Part shown: in pieces, positions 50,085 through 62,620 of the stretch
Numbering within the stretch: the stretch's first letter is position 1
Layout: each line of letters starts with the position of its first letter
DNA from: Chionis minor
Lineage: Eukaryota; Chordata; Aves; Charadriiformes; Chionididae
NCBI GenBank assembly: GCA_013398295.1
Contig: VZSF01010489.1
Coordinates: forward strand, 229,207-293,206
DNA: 64,000 nucleotides
Direction: 5' to 3'
Translations under genes and position numbers: made by a program
The notes under the pieces: model-generated
Told to the model about the DNA's origin: nothing
The model's input: only the letters and a program-made list of their open reading frames with translations
Database searches by the model: none

Positions 50085-50125
50085 CCCAAGACTCCCATTG
50101 GCATTAGTGGAAGCTTTGGAGGCAC
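50085..50125. repeat. Ancient foldback repeat fragment
   Basis: CCAAGACTCCCATTGGCATT followed by AGTGGAAGCTTTGGAGGC corresponds to the family word 'aagactcccattgacttcagtgggctttggatca'. It is the fifth fragment within 2.1 kb. It is short, so on its own it would be weak evidence. Confidence 0.4.
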
Positions 50126-53096
50126 AAGAAGTACAAGAGCAAGACCTCTGGGACTAAAGAGCCAATTTACTTAAACCCAAATTATAACATTTTTTAACCT
50201 TTAGATTAAACCAAACTCCCACCAGAGTTCAGCCCTCGCTCCATTACATTTCTCACCCAGCATTTGGATTTTTTGTTTATCGTATTACTATTGCTTTTGG
50301 CTAGCATTCGCTTTATTATATAACATTAACCTAGGAAAAACTAATGGGCACCATCAAATAGCTGTTAACATAAAGCACTTATAAACAAGTGCCATTAGTG
50401 AACCAGCAGAGAGCACAGGAACTCATTTACGTTACAACTGTTAACGTTGGATAAACACAGATTTACAATTTTAAATGGCAAACGATGCCTCAGCCTGGTC
50501 AGAAATTAATTTCCAGATTTTTTCACAGACTTCACCAGTCCGGAGAGCAGATGCCACGTGCTGAACCCCCAGCTGGTGGATAAGCCAGCTAAGAGGTGCC
50601 AGAGCCCACAGTGACACACAGTTTCACCCACGTCCATGCACCAGCCTCTACCTGGTCACCTGGGGCATCAGACATGCAAGTCCCCTTGAATATGTGAATA
50701 TGGACGAAAAAAAAAAAAAGCCATCTTCAAATCATTAGGACCAGAAGCTATCACCTACCACTCTGCGGCTCTAGTGGGCTCTACATGGATCAACAGGTTC
50801 CTGCTTCTGGTATTGCTCAGACCAGAGGTGGCTGCTGGCTCTGCAAAGCCTGTGGTTCCCATAAATGTGGGAAATGCTAGCACTGACATGGGAATTCCCC
50901 CCAGCCCAGCACTGAGGGCAGCGTAAGAAGCTGGAGATCCCTTATAGCAATTCCTGCCCTCTCCAGAGGACACTTCTCAAACAGCAACAGCCTCCAACGC
51001 TCACCTCGCCCCGGCTGTGCTCCATGGGACAGCACAGCCTGCCTCCGCTGGTTTTGTCAGGCACTCTCAGAGGATTAGCACATCTTTTGTCGCTTATTAA
51101 CCAAAACCAGAGTGAGAGGTGCTATTTGATCATCTCTGCTGCTGCAGATGCAATGGGCAGAGCTCTCTCCGCGCACAGCACGCTGCCAGCTGTCAAGAAA
51201 CAGTCTCTCAGCACCCTCAAAGCCATCCCCCTTCTCACACACTACTGACCATGAAACTAAAGAAATGCACTGGATTCTGCCTCTGGCTGATAGTGATCTA
51301 AACCCACCACCAGAAATTAGTGATTTTTTTTTAATATGTATTTCTATACATTGAGGGAAGTAGAATAATGCAGAATCACAGGGCAAGAATAGGCAAAAAA
51401 TGGAGGCACCTGCACTCAAGGCAGCGACAGAAAGTAAAACGAGACACAGTATCCAACCCCTGTTCCCATAGAGTTTTAGTGGTGGGAGTGGAGACTGCTG
51501 AGAACTGAGCAGTTTGTCATTCCCCTGAGCTAATCTCCAGTATCAACCAAAAAGCACACAAGGGAGGGAAAATTGCTTTCAGATTTTGTAACCAACACTG
51601 AAAAAACCAGTGCCAGTAGGCACAATGCTAAATACATGAAAAATTTGCAGAAAAAAAGAAAGTTAGGTATTTCTCCAGAAAACATACGATTTTTTTTTGT
51701 AGCCTCTGCCCAGATACCAGGAGAAATAGCACTTTATTGGTACCTTGAGAGTGCTGTTACAGGATGTTGCCACAGCTTGGGCTAGACTGGCTACCAAGAG
51801 GAAGGGAAAGACCTCCAGCTTCACCTGCCAGCAGCACTGGGGGAAACTGAGGCAGCTTCACACTACCCCAAAGCTCAAAAGGCAAATCCCCCCCTAACCC
51901 CAACCCACCACCAGCTGAGCAGTACCTGAGATAGTGACTCCATAAACACACAACCTCACCTAGAACAGGGTGCAAAACACCAGCCACACTTCCCATAGTG
52001 TTCTGCAGAACCAACAGCAAAATACTGAGCAAGGAGAAACATGTCTTCTGCCTAACACAGAGCCAACGTTCACATTCACAATCTTGCAGAGGCCAAAAAT
52101 AGACGGCCCAATTTCACCGTGATGTATTACAGCTGAGCAGGTCCCTGCCCAGCTGCATGGAGGTGAAGCTCAGGAGAGGCAAGATGCACCCTCGCAATCT
52201 CCCTTTTTTTTCCTTGTACTGAGTAATCTTCACTCCTGTATCTCCCACCATCCGCATGTCCCATCATATCTCAAGGCCACCTGGCATGTAAGGTGCACGA
52301 AGGTACTGGGTGAACCTCTGAAAACCTAAGAAATCCTGATGCAACCACAGGAAGAAATCAGCTGGGCAGCCTGTGTACTTGAAAGGCTGAGAACATCAGG
52401 TGGTGCACAGTCCCAGCTCATTAGTTCATAATTATAAAAGCAGGTGTCCTGCTCTTCTACACTGCCTTTTTTTTTCCCCTCCTCAAAAAAAAAAAATTCT
52501 GCAGCTTAGTTAACAGCCTTTCCTCACTTGAATGCTCAGGTAGCCAGTAATGATATAACTCAAGCCTAATCTTCTGCTTCTCTTCAGCTGGCGTTGCACA
52601 TCTCAACAGAGTTCTTAAAGACTTTATGCAATTTTTTGAGAGCCCCCAAGATAAGTGTGGCTGTAATACCAGAAAGATATCCTAAAAACTGATAGTGGCA
52701 CAGAGGGCTAGTAAACACAAGAGCGACTGATGGGTAGTCTTGATAATTCTGTGTATCAGGAAGTGGAATGAGAGATGGATAGATAAAATAATGTTGTTAT
52801 ATAGCCATGAAAACAAACCTATAAAGATATTCCCAGAAATTAAAGCCCAGGCTGTCTCACCGTGATCCTATGCTCTGAAACAAATGGTGCTCATGGAAGA
52901 ATGCAATCCCTAGGGACATCCAAAAATCCAAAAGGGAGAGAAAAATCCTCATTTAAAGAACTGTAAATATTTTCTGCTTCTAGCTACAGAAGACCTTGAC
53001 AGAGTGAAGATTGCCCTGTATCTGTTTTCTCCTCGCCCTGGATGGATCCCAGGGCAAACAGCCAGCAGAGCCACATCGAGTCCATCTCCTGCCAAA
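50126..53096. other. Unique non-coding DNA
   Basis: No gene is recognised. There are A runs near 50708-50720 and 52486-52496. A doubtful further family trace lies near 52098-52130 (GGCCCAATTTCACC then GATGTATTACAGC). Reading frames are below 115 codons and share no domain. Confidence 0.5.
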
Positions 53097-53142
53097 GCGG
53101 GTTCTGTTCTCACACTGGTTTTACACCAGTTCAGCTCCACGT
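53097..53142. repeat. Ancient foldback repeat fragment
   Basis: GCGGGTTCTGTTCTCACACT, then GGTTTTACACCAGTTCAGCT and CCAC, resembles the family segment 'gattctgctctcacttacaccggt-taaatc-ggagtaactccac'. The CTGGTTTTACACCAG centre is itself palindromic. It is short and diverged. Confidence 0.4.
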
Positions 53143-56100
53143 GCTTTGGGGATGTTACTTCCTCATGCTAAGGGGAAGAAACCCCTCTGAGCCAGTGTTA
53201 TCTGTGTGGTTCCTGCGGCTGACAGGAGGTACAGCTGGACAGGCTGCATCTGATCGGCCAGGGAAAGGTCTGTCTGCTTCAGCTCCTCTGATGGTCGGGG
53301 AAAAGGTATCTTGGAGAAGAAAGGGATAAGAAACTCCAAGAGAGAGAGAGAGTTTGGCTGAAAACCCCACCAGTAAAACATACTTTCTCTTGCTAGCCTC
53401 CTGCAGAACATGTCTTCAAGCTATTGGCGGATTTAAAAGCACAGAAAATATCTTTTGCTAAAATATTTTCTGTATCGAGATGATCCAAATAATTTCTGAA
53501 ACTAAGTACCTTCCTCCAAATTAACATGTATTTGTCAGGTACTTCTATTAACTCGGTCCAGTCTCAGAATACAGCAGCAGAGGTTAATATTTGGACGAAG
53601 CTGTTTTTCTAGCCATTCATATCACTTTTATTTCCTTTCCTTTTTGTTCTTTCCTTAACCTCTTTTTTACTGCTGTTAAATTCCTTGCTTTCATTTTTGC
53701 AGAAGTTCAGCCTTCCAGCCCGCTCTCCAATGCTGTTAGACATCAGCTCAGGCTCAGACTTATTACTTCTGATATGTCACTCCACAGGCAGAGAGCCTAA
53801 AGCAACACTGCTCCCTCCAGCCCTCGCGAGCTTCAGCTGGATCCTCACCGACCCACAGAGCACAGCTATTTCTGTAGAGCAGGAACCCGGAGGAAATATG
53901 TGGACCCAAAGAGTAAGTCCAGCACCTTGGTTCACACTGAGCTTCTGAAACAGGAGACTACGCAGGAGGAGGTGATTTAGCCAGGTTAGCTTGCTGAGCT
54001 CATGCATGTGTGTATATATATATAAAAATATATGTATATACATATAAAACTGGTATAGCACTGGGGAGAGGAATCCATGGAGAACAGTGTATCCAGAGCC
54101 TCTTTAGTATTTGAAAAACACCAATCATCTCTTCAATCAGATGTCTTGAATTACTTTAATATTGCTGCACAGAAAGGTGCCAGCAGAGCTGATTTGTTTG
54201 CCTCCTTTTGCTCAGGGGTTTGACAAGAACCCATCAGGCACGTCTCATCTCCCGGTCCTCTGCCTCCCACCATCCCTGCCTACTGCCTGGTCACTTGCAT
54301 CTGATTTCCAGTGCTCCTTTTGCTGCTGACAGGGAGAGACAGCCCTTTCCTTCCAGTGAAATACAGAAGGCTGGCAGGAGGAGTCTGATGGTTACTGGCT
54401 GTCGTATGCACAAGGTGCGTAAACAAAGTGGGTAAAACGACATCAAATATTTTCTCATTCTCTCTGCTCTGTGGCATCAGGAGGGGCAACCTTTTGAGAA
54501 GGAAATACAGCCATCGGAACAAATACTCCTTTTTTTTCCGGTTTCTTCTCCTTTTTTTTCCTTTCTCGCACTGGTCTCTGCATTCCCTTTTCTCATTCAA
54601 GCTACATAAATAGTACTGAGCACTGATGAGGTCTGAATTCTGTTTAAAACCCTAGAAAGGGCTTTTAAGGTTATATCTGAGTCCTCAGACCAGTTATAAC
54701 TGGAAGAAGAAATGTCTGTGATTTAGTGTCTAATAAACAAACCGCCAAGGTCAAGATGGCATCTTCTCCCATACCCATAATCACTTCCCTCAACATTTTG
54801 AGTTGTTGCATGTATCAGCAGTGCTCCCTCTGATGCTCAGCCACATTTAATTTTCCTCCTATAAATGACTTCCCAAAGAGAAGTGGGTGTGAATTATTAC
54901 ATTGTAAAATAGATTTTTAAAAGATGAACCGTGCCGAGTCTAAAACAACTATTCGTGTAAGGAGCAAACATAGCGGAGGTTTATCTTGTAAATCCCGTTG
55001 AAGGAATTCTGGACCCACATTTACACACACATATCTTGGCCAAGGGACAAGAGATTTTAACAGCTTCTCGTTTGGGAGATGAGCCTTGAGATTGTGATGA
55101 TCACCTCACCTGTAAAAATCAGCACTCTTAAACTTATTGCAAATCAGAAATGCTTCACCCTCTAGAAGTAAGCATATGTGGCTCATCCCTGGACCTGGGT
55201 CAAACTATTCAGTTGACTTTTAAAGGACTGTTCCTTCCAAGGTCTACCCAGCCATGCTGAGCCCAACCTACAGATTTTCACAGCAGGGCTGAGCACCGCT
55301 GCCGTCTCCTGCCCAGTGGTCTGATCCAAAAATCAAACATTTTGGGAACCAGGAGTGCATGGCACAGCTATCTGCGGCAGATCCACGTGCTGTACATAAA
55401 GCCGTAGCACCTTGGCTTCTAACTACAAAATATTATATCTAAAGCCATCGCACTGGTAACAAAATTGCAATCAGACGTTAGGAAATATCTAACTGAAGCC
55501 CATTTTACTGCCTAACTTCAAGGAAATCCATAAAATTGTCAGTCCTCTCCTTCCTCAATATATTTTCCTCGCAGTCTGTGATGCTCCATGGGGTATTTCT
55601 CTATGCGAACTCCTTGACGGTTTGGCTCCAAATTATCTGAACGTAAAACTGAGTTTATGAAGCCTCACTCAGAGGTTGTGTGGACCCTTTTTATTGGCAC
55701 AGACTTAAAAAGAACCTTAATAAACCTTATAGGCTTGGGGGACTTTTTGGTTGCTGGCACTTGCCAGCCACGCTGCTCGCGTCCCTCTTGCAGCGCCTGT
55801 GCGGAAAGCGGGCTGGAACCACAACCCAGGGATTTTATAGGGCTGGATTATCTGCCGGTATTGCCCTCTTCCTTCCCGGCGAATCCCAGAGCTATTTTCT
55901 TTGAAAGCAAGTGGGTGATGCTGCAAGGATACTCATAGCTTAATGCGGCTTGATCACCCAAGGTTACGGACACAGCCAAAAATAATAGGGTCGTCTAAAA
56001 CGAAGCCGGCGGGGGGGTGGGGGGCATTTGCTGGCAGAGGGAGAGGTCTGATGGGATTAAAGCTGAAGCACATCCACCCATGTGCAAGCGGAAAGCCTAG

Positions 56101-56249
56101 CACTCTGCAGTCTCGACTCCATGGATTTTTCTCAAAGCATCCATTTCGCCTCGGGATTTTATTACTGCCTCCAACGATGTTGTAATTGCACACGTAGGGC
56201 AGCAGACCCAAAGTTTAATCTGTATTTCTTAGGGCCTAAACTCTGCGCG
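53143..56249. other. Unique non-coding DNA
   Basis: No gene is recognised. A (TA)n-rich microsatellite is annotated separately at 54007-54048. T-rich tracts lie at 54527-54564, and a G-run patch at 56009-56024 sits beside a CGGCG word. Reading frames under 110 codons have no domain. Confidence 0.5.
54007..54048. repeat. (TA)n/(TG)n microsatellite
   Basis: ATGTGTGTATATATATATA, then AAAATATATGTATATACATAT, is an imperfect alternating tract of about 42 bases. Confidence 0.8.
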
Positions 56250-56347
56250 GCTGCCTGTGTTTGCACAGAGCTCAGTACAACAGGCATCCAGTCCTGGCTG
56301 GGTTCTGCGGTCGCTGCTTTAATTCAAGTCATAATAAATAATAATGT
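56250..56347 (+). mobile_element. L2/MIR-like 3' tail remnant
   Basis: CTGCCTGTGTTTGCACAGAG, then CTCAGTACAACAGGCATCCA and GTCCTGGCTGGG, ending AAGTCATAATAAATAATAAT, follows the same tail as the 40.2 kb fragment. The shared blocks are 'tgtttgtacagcgcctagcacaatggggtcctg-c-tggg', then 'ctactgcaatacaaataataataa'. Both window copies keep the AATAAATAAT-type end, which supports a true 3' end. Confidence 0.65.
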
Positions 56348-57652
56348 CAGGTTGGAAATAAATCTTCTGGGTTTGGTCCATGGCTGATCCTTCAGCACGG
56401 TGCATGGTGAAAGCACCAGATGGGAAGTTTGCTGCATCCCTTACTGGGTCTAACTCTGTGCCACCCCTTCTGGCTCAGTCTCGGTCCAGTTCTCACTCAG
56501 GCTCAGTACAGATAATTTCACTTTTTCTGTCGTTCTGAGCTTGGTCACTGATATTAAAGATAGTGCACGGTTTTATTCCCTCAGATCTCTCTGATCTGCT
56601 TTGTCAGGAGTGACCTAGGGCATCATTTCTTCATTTCTCAGTTACCTTGGCTTTATCTGGTGTCTTCCACCGCACCATGTACCACAAATTCCTGGAGAGT
56701 AATTATTCAGGCAGAGCATAAATTCTTAATAGCACTTATGCAGGCAGCCAGTAACTACTGAGATATTGCTTACTATATGAACTGAAAGAATCAGGACAAT
56801 TACCTTTTACCAATTAACAAGCCTTCATTATTGCTCTGAATTATCATTTTCATGATACAGTAACAACGAAACAGCAAAAGTATAAAGCAGTGTTAACTCA
56901 GATACGGCTGATATCCCTTTGCTTTTCGATGTTGTGTATTCTTAGACCGATACTCCATGCCAGTCCCTGCAGCCAAAAATACAGCAAGAGTCTAAAAAAA
57001 GTAAAATAGAAACACCACTTCAAAATTCTTTCAAACAACATGTTTCCTTTTCTCCCTTTATAGGGAGCCACAAAGAGAATGAGAAAGATAAAACCTCACA
57101 AAAAGCATTGCTTAATTCCTCGCTAAGGTGCAAGTAAATAAAACATGCCGCAGTAAGTTCAAATCACAAAGAGTTTTCAAGAGGGAAAGGTTAATCATTT
57201 CTGTCAAATGTTGGAAACGTTAACTAGTTTTTAAATCAAGAATATAAGCACCACTAGCAACTCAAGCCATGTTTTAGACGTGTGGGGTGATTTTTTTCCA
57301 GCAGACAGTACTTGTCTCTCACCTTCTGCTTGTCTGAGATGAAATCGGGAGGCACTAAACAGAGCGCTTACTAGAGGCGCTGGGTACTTTCAGCAGCAAA
57401 GCTATTTGTTTAGAAGGTACAAATTCAGGCTATGTGGAGAACCTCAGTCCCTGCAGGGCAAGCCAGGGGTGCTGCACCCCTCCTGTACCCGCCAAGCGCC
57501 CGCCGCAGCGCCCAGCCACTCCCGACCCCCAGAGGAGATGGAGAGCACGGGGAACGGATGGGGCACGGCGGGAAACAAGTATGCGAAGGCACCGCAGTCC
57601 CCCCATCAGCGGCGTTCATATTTCATCGTAATGGCTAAAATGACTCTTAAAT
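56348..57652. other. Unique non-coding DNA
   Basis: No gene is recognised. The AT-rich part at about 56.7-57.25 kb has no repeats. The part at 57.43-57.60 kb is GC-rich for about 170 bases, with overlapping frames on both strands but no domain. Confidence 0.5.
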
Positions 57653-57707
57653 GAGGCCAGATTATAGGGCCAACCTAATTCACTTACGCTGATGTAAATC
57701 CAGGTAT
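57653..57707. repeat. Ancient foldback repeat fragment
   Basis: GAGGCCAGATTATAGGGCCA, then CACTTACGCTGATGTAAATC and CAGG, matches the family word 'ggccagattctgatctcacttacac-ggtgtaaatccagg'. It runs in the sense opposite to the 48.0 kb fragment. It pairs in position with the next fragment, about 95 bases away. Confidence 0.6.
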
Positions 57708-57799
57708 CTGTTACAACATCGCATGTTGGGGCTCACCACAGAGCAAAAGCTGCTGATAAACTCTCCCGAGGACGAAGGGAAGCAGATTCCTCCTGGCCA

Positions 57800-57867
57800 G
57801 ACCCGATCCAAAGCCCGTTGAACTCGGTACGAGCTCCTTCAGCTCCAGTGGGTTTGGGATCAGGCCC
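57800..57867. repeat. Ancient foldback repeat, short hairpin copy
   Basis: GACCCGATCCAAAGCCCGTT at 57800-57819 pairs with GGGTTTGGGATCAGGCCC near 57850-57867. The AACT/AGCTCC continuation extends the stem to about 25 bases. The ends are 'ggcccgatccaaagcccattgaagtcaatgg' in one sense and its complement in the other, a hallmark of this sauropsid repeat. A C-rich and G-rich neighbourhood follows. Confidence 0.65.
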
Positions 57868-57960
57868 GCAGCGAGCACTGAGCCAACCCTGCTGCCAAAA
57901 TGCAAAATCCTTTTCCATTGGCTTTGCCAGTTTGGTGTTAATACATGTGTGAAGGAGCTT

Positions 57961-57984
57961 GGGGGGGTGGAGGGGTGGGGTGGG
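57961..57984 (+). other. Canonical G-quadruplex motif
   Basis: G7 (57961-57967), G4 (57972-57975), G4 (57977-57980) and G3 (57982-57984) are separated by loops TGGA, T and T. Four runs with loops of one to four bases satisfy the standard intramolecular quadruplex rule on the plus strand. Folding is predicted, not shown. Confidence 0.75.
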
Positions 57985-60900
57985 TGAGGTTTTTGAGAAG
58001 TTTTTTTTAAACTGAGGAATAATTTCCCCCTTGCCAGCGTATGGACTTCATGCAAAAGAACAGGAGAGGGGGCAGGAGATGTTTTTCTGAAGTTATCAGC
58101 CCCCTGTTGCAGTATCCCAACGGAGGGTGGATGCATCTGTCACAGGGACCCCTAGATCCCCAGGGCTACATTAGTCCCCACTCTTCACTGCAGAAGGGCA
58201 AATCTGGAGTCATGGGTGAGTACGAAGCCTCGCTCACCAGGGCCAGCAGAAAAAAGAGGGAGCTTGATAAAACACGGGATGTGGGAGACAAAACATCCTT
58301 TAGACACAGGTGAGCCCCCCATCCCAGCAGAACAGGACCTGCTAGGAGCTGGTATCATTTTCATCCCATTTTCCCTACTAAACAATGTTGCCCTGAACCA
58401 TCCTCCAGTTTTCTTTACCATTCAGCTCTTCCCCCACTGCCAAATTGTTTTGTTGCACGTGTCCCATACGAGATGTTGTTACCTCTTTGGCTTGCTCCAG
58501 GGGGAGGGCTCTGCCTTCCTGTGGCTTTCTGAGTGTGTAGCCCGGACAGTCTCAGAATTAGACTGGGGCCTTTGCAGGCTGCCGCAGTATAAACAGTTTC
58601 AGTAGGGCACATGTTATACAGTAAGATCATCCGAAACCGAACATTTTCCCACTGCACACAATAAACATCCATAATAAATTGCATTATACAAAATATATTT
58701 ATGGCTAATTTTTTAATTTAAACCACCTGGGAAATTTTTGTTAGATTGGTTGATATGAAGGTCTCAGTATTCTGGTAATCTAATGATATCTAATAGACAA
58801 AATAGTATGATGTTACAACAGTCTCAAAGCTTTCATTTTCTGTAGCCCTCTCAGAGATCAAACTGGCAGAACCCATATTTTTTGAAATTTTATACATAAT
58901 TGGTGATGCAATTGCCAAAAATAACTTATTCATACAAGTCTTGCTCTTCTGGTTTCTAACTTACTGTAATCACGAAGCAGAGCAGCGCACTGCTTTGCAA
59001 TGGAATATGGGTTTGGGTCAGGGACCAAGGGCTACGGTTGTGTGGCAGTTTCCATTCTGCGGATTATTTTACAGGCAATTTAAATTTAGTTTGGAGTTTA
59101 AAGAGGGCTGAAAAGTAGTGCACCCATTCAGACATATAAGCAATTCTTCAGGAAAGGAATAAAGCTGTAACTTGGGTATATCTCTTTTCTGAACCAAAAT
59201 TTTGCTCTAATATAAGATTTTCTAAACAAAAGCTGACGGTGCCAAAGGGGACAGAGTGTTTCTACTGCATAAATTAAGGCCAGACCTGCAGTCCTTCCAC
59301 CATGAAACTCTCATGCTCATCACAGGCCAGCCAGGCTTTCCAAAAAGGCTCGGGATGATGGCAGATCCTGTTGAGCCAGCCTCTCCCTAGTCGATGCAAA
59401 CCCCAGCTCGAACCGTGCCGTGCAGCAGCAGCGAGCACTGGCAGCTTGGTCGTTGCTGGACTCGTTTTAAAGCAGAGCCCGTACCTTTAGCTACTTCCTT
59501 GCCTCCTGTTGTTTCTGGGACTTGGAGGCCATGTGGTACATTTCAGCCTTAACTTTGAATTTCCTTTATTTTGTAGATCAAACTTTGACATTCCCTTAAG
59601 GTAGTGGGGTTTTATGTCATTGCATATATCCTAGTTTAAAAGATAATGCTGCACTGAAACAGACCACAATATTAAACCCTGAAATAAAACGAATTGTATT
59701 TCACTTCCCAGCTCCTATTGCTGGATTAGTTCACATTTCTTTCTCTTTGTTACATATTTAGCACCAAATACAATATTCATTGCAGGCTAGCTTCCCTCCT
59801 CCCACACGGCTCTGTGGCTGCCTTTTCTTCCAGCAGCACTGGAGAAGGCAATGCCTCGCTATAGCCTCGAAATGCAAACAAAAGGGAGGGAGCATAAAGT
59901 CAATGAATGATCAGGCACAATTGTTTTATACCCTGAGCATTTTTTTTATTGTTATTTATTTAAAATGGCAATGCAAAGAGACAGAGTCCTGGGGATAACA
60001 ACATCCACTTCTCCTTAGCTTCCCCTTTACTCCCTTTCCCCACCTTGCTGTTTCTTAACTGAGTTTATCTGCCAGCAAACACCTCCCTGCAGCACAGGGG
60101 CCCTGGAGGTGCTTTCTGATGCTTGTTGGTCCGTGTCAAGCCTCTGTGACCCCAGACCCCCTTCTGTACACCCCACCCCTCCTTCCCATCGTCACGTAAC
60201 CCACCTGGGAGCCTTTGCTCTTAGACTCAGGGACAGGGCACCCCCGAGCCCAGCACAGCTCCGGGGACGCCTGCAGCACAGGTGAGCAGCGGTATTGATG
60301 GAAAAGACTTTGAGCCAGACACTGGTTCTGCATTGTCTGAGCCGAACCCAGGTTTTTTAATGGCCATTTAGTTTTTTAAGTGCATTCCTGCGATCCCAGC
60401 CTTGAGCCTAGGTCTCCATCTGAAATGGCAGTGCTTTAACTAGGTGCATAGATTATAAAACCAGGAAGAGTGGTCTGGTCTGTCCCCTGTATAACACAGA
60501 CTACAGGAATTCCCTAAATTAATTCCTGTTTGGATTAGCTCATATCTTTTTAGAAAAACAGCCAACCTTAATTAAGACAAAGGAATTCCAGTGATGTTGA
60601 AATCCACCCAGTTGGCAGTAAATTGTTTTACCGGTTAAATACCTTCACTACTTAAAATATAAACTGTATTTGTAATCTGCATTTGCCCAGTTGTAGATCT
60701 GCCTACTGGATAATATGACACTTGTATCTGCTAGTTTGAAGACCATGTGGGATTAAACCTCTTTCTGCTCTTCATAAGCCAGTTTTTGCCTAACTAAACT
60801 GAAAAGATGTAAAACTGATTGTATTAAATTATGGCAAAAGAGCACTGAGTTGCTCCAAAAATGACAGCAAACCTAGTTAAATTTTAAATAAACAAATATA

Positions 60901-61539
60901 ATGAATTCTTGGTTGGAAACTGAAGTGTCTGAAAAAGTCCTTCCAAAGTTAAAAGTACGTCTGTTTAGAAAGTGGTTTATAGCACAGCAAGGCAATTTCT
61001 GCGGACAAGGCTTCATTAGCTGAGATTTATAAAACTCCATCTGCTTCTCCACTGCCCTTTCCTCATCCACCCTCTGGTGCGCCGGAGCAGGCACCGATGC
61101 TTTCCTCTACCCTCCCGCACCACGTACCTGTCTGGACAGAAAATCCGTTCTACTTTCTTCTTCAGCGACTTAGATGGCTTCCTCAGGGAGCTGTGCTCCC
61201 CGGGACAGCCAGAAATATCTTCTCTGTCCAGACATCTTTACTTACATGTAGAGTCAAGAAATATTTTACAATTAATACCCCCCAATAGAAATACACAACC
61301 AGTGCATTTGGGAAGCACCCCAGGGAACAACATATAGGCTCCGGTAGATCAATTGTCTCTGTGTTCCCTATCCACATCCACAACATCTCAGAGCCTGTGC
61401 GGATGTACAGATGTAGGTGCACAGGCTGCAAGCACCCCAGGAGCCTGGGCACACCACAGTTTGGTCCCTCTCGAAACCAGTATATACGTTAATCGCAATT
61501 GTAGATATATCAAATGTATTTACCTGCTTTTCTCTCTGT

Positions 61540-61685
61540 ATGTGCACACATATATGTTAGGTATTTTATACATATAAATATACACACATATATATACCTC
61601 CACGGTATAAACAGAAAGGCATGTTATGAACGCACATGTATGCACACGTATACGGTAAGCACAGACACATACACACTTATGTGCA
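61540..61685. repeat. TA/CA-rich alternating region
   Basis: An imperfect patchwork of CACATATATG, ATAAATATACACACATATAT, CACATGTATGCACACG and ACACATACACAC. It is strongly alternating purine-pyrimidine over about 145 bases. It looks like decayed compound microsatellites. Confidence 0.65.
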
Positions 61686-62020
61686 CTTAAATAACTAGGT
61701 GAATAGGTGAATATGAACACTAATAGCCATTTATGGCAACAACAATGAAAGCTGTCCCTGGAGCCCGCCTATGGTACAGCAGCCAAAATGATTGAGTATG
61801 TACAGGGCACCGCTGCAGCAATGGCACTCACATGGGCCTCTTTTTAGAAATGATTAATATTTAACCGACTTGGTGAACCGGGCTTTGGTTTTAGTTGTGA
61901 TTAGATAGCACCATGCACAGAGTCGTCCCACTAAGGACATCGTGGGGTGTCCGGGCAGCTTCCACTCGTGCTTGATGAGAAGAGAGACAGCAAGTGAGAA
62001 GGGGAGAGATATGAGGCAGT

Positions 62021-62043
62021 AAAAAAAAAAAAAAAAAAAAAAA
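62021..62043. repeat. Poly(A) tract of 23 A
   Basis: An uninterrupted A run preceded by a G/A-rich stretch. There is no recognisable retroelement body. Confidence 0.85.
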
Positions 62044-62180
62044 TTAAAAGCCTGGGCTCAGCTCCATTTGTGTTTGTTTGGAAAGAAAAGGGGGAAAAGC
62101 AGCCGGAGAGGCTGGTGTAATAAGATGCTGTAGCTTTCATGAAAGAGGTGAAATAATTTTAAACACAGACACACAATGAG

Positions 62181-62620
62181 TTTATTTATTTAGAAAGTTG
62201 TTAAATAGAGTCTGGGAATTCAAATATTCAATGTTGACATTGTACAGAGCTGGCAGGGAGCCAGCCCCAGCTCTCCGGAGGGACCCAATGGCCACGGCGC
62301 CCGGGCCCTCGCCCCAGCCCACTAACTAGGTAAAAGCCATTAGTTATACCCACAAGCAATATCTGAGTCCGAGTCAAATAATGTTGCCTCAGCCAGCCAA
62401 CTTCAAAGGCGTGTAAGTGTGTTTGGCTTTTTAGTGCTGGAACTGCAGCAATATGTCACACTTTTGAAAGAGTTTTGTAAACAGTTCCTTCCCCTTTGTA
62501 GAAACATTTCTTAAGTTTCTTGTACCCCATGTAAACAGCGTTAATTAACAAGGGTTACATTTTTCATTTACAAGCAGGGCTGTATTAATAACGAGCTCTC
62601 CTTTCGGACTGTCCTTTTCC
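62181..62620. promoter_or_regulatory. Candidate conserved element upstream of the CpG-rich edge
   Basis: Unique sequence containing the perfect palindrome GTTAATTAAC (62540-62549). It also holds CTAACTAGG near 62322, ATATCTGAGTCCGAGTCAAA near 62361 and GTATTAATAACGAGC near 62581. The block sits within about 1 kb of the CpG-rich right edge, a position where promoter-proximal enhancers are found. Function is inferred from words and position. Confidence 0.35.

Larger units (their letters stand above)
57990..62180. other. Unique non-coding DNA, several AT-rich blocks
   Basis: No gene is recognised. AT-rich repeat-free stretches at 58.67-59.0 and 60.36-60.9 kb have enhancer-like texture, with words such as TGGCTAATTTTTTAATTTAA near 58702. 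Microsatellite-like sequence lies at 61540-61685, and a poly(A) at 62021-62043. Reading frames are below 130 codons without domains. Confidence 0.45.

Noticed and set aside
52098..52150. Possible foldback-family fragment (GGCCCAATTTCACCGTGATG)
   Set aside because: Only one block resembles the family. No second block in order.
59276..59330. AAGGCCAGACCTGCAGTCCT resembling the family end
   Set aside because: The rest of the expected sequence does not follow.
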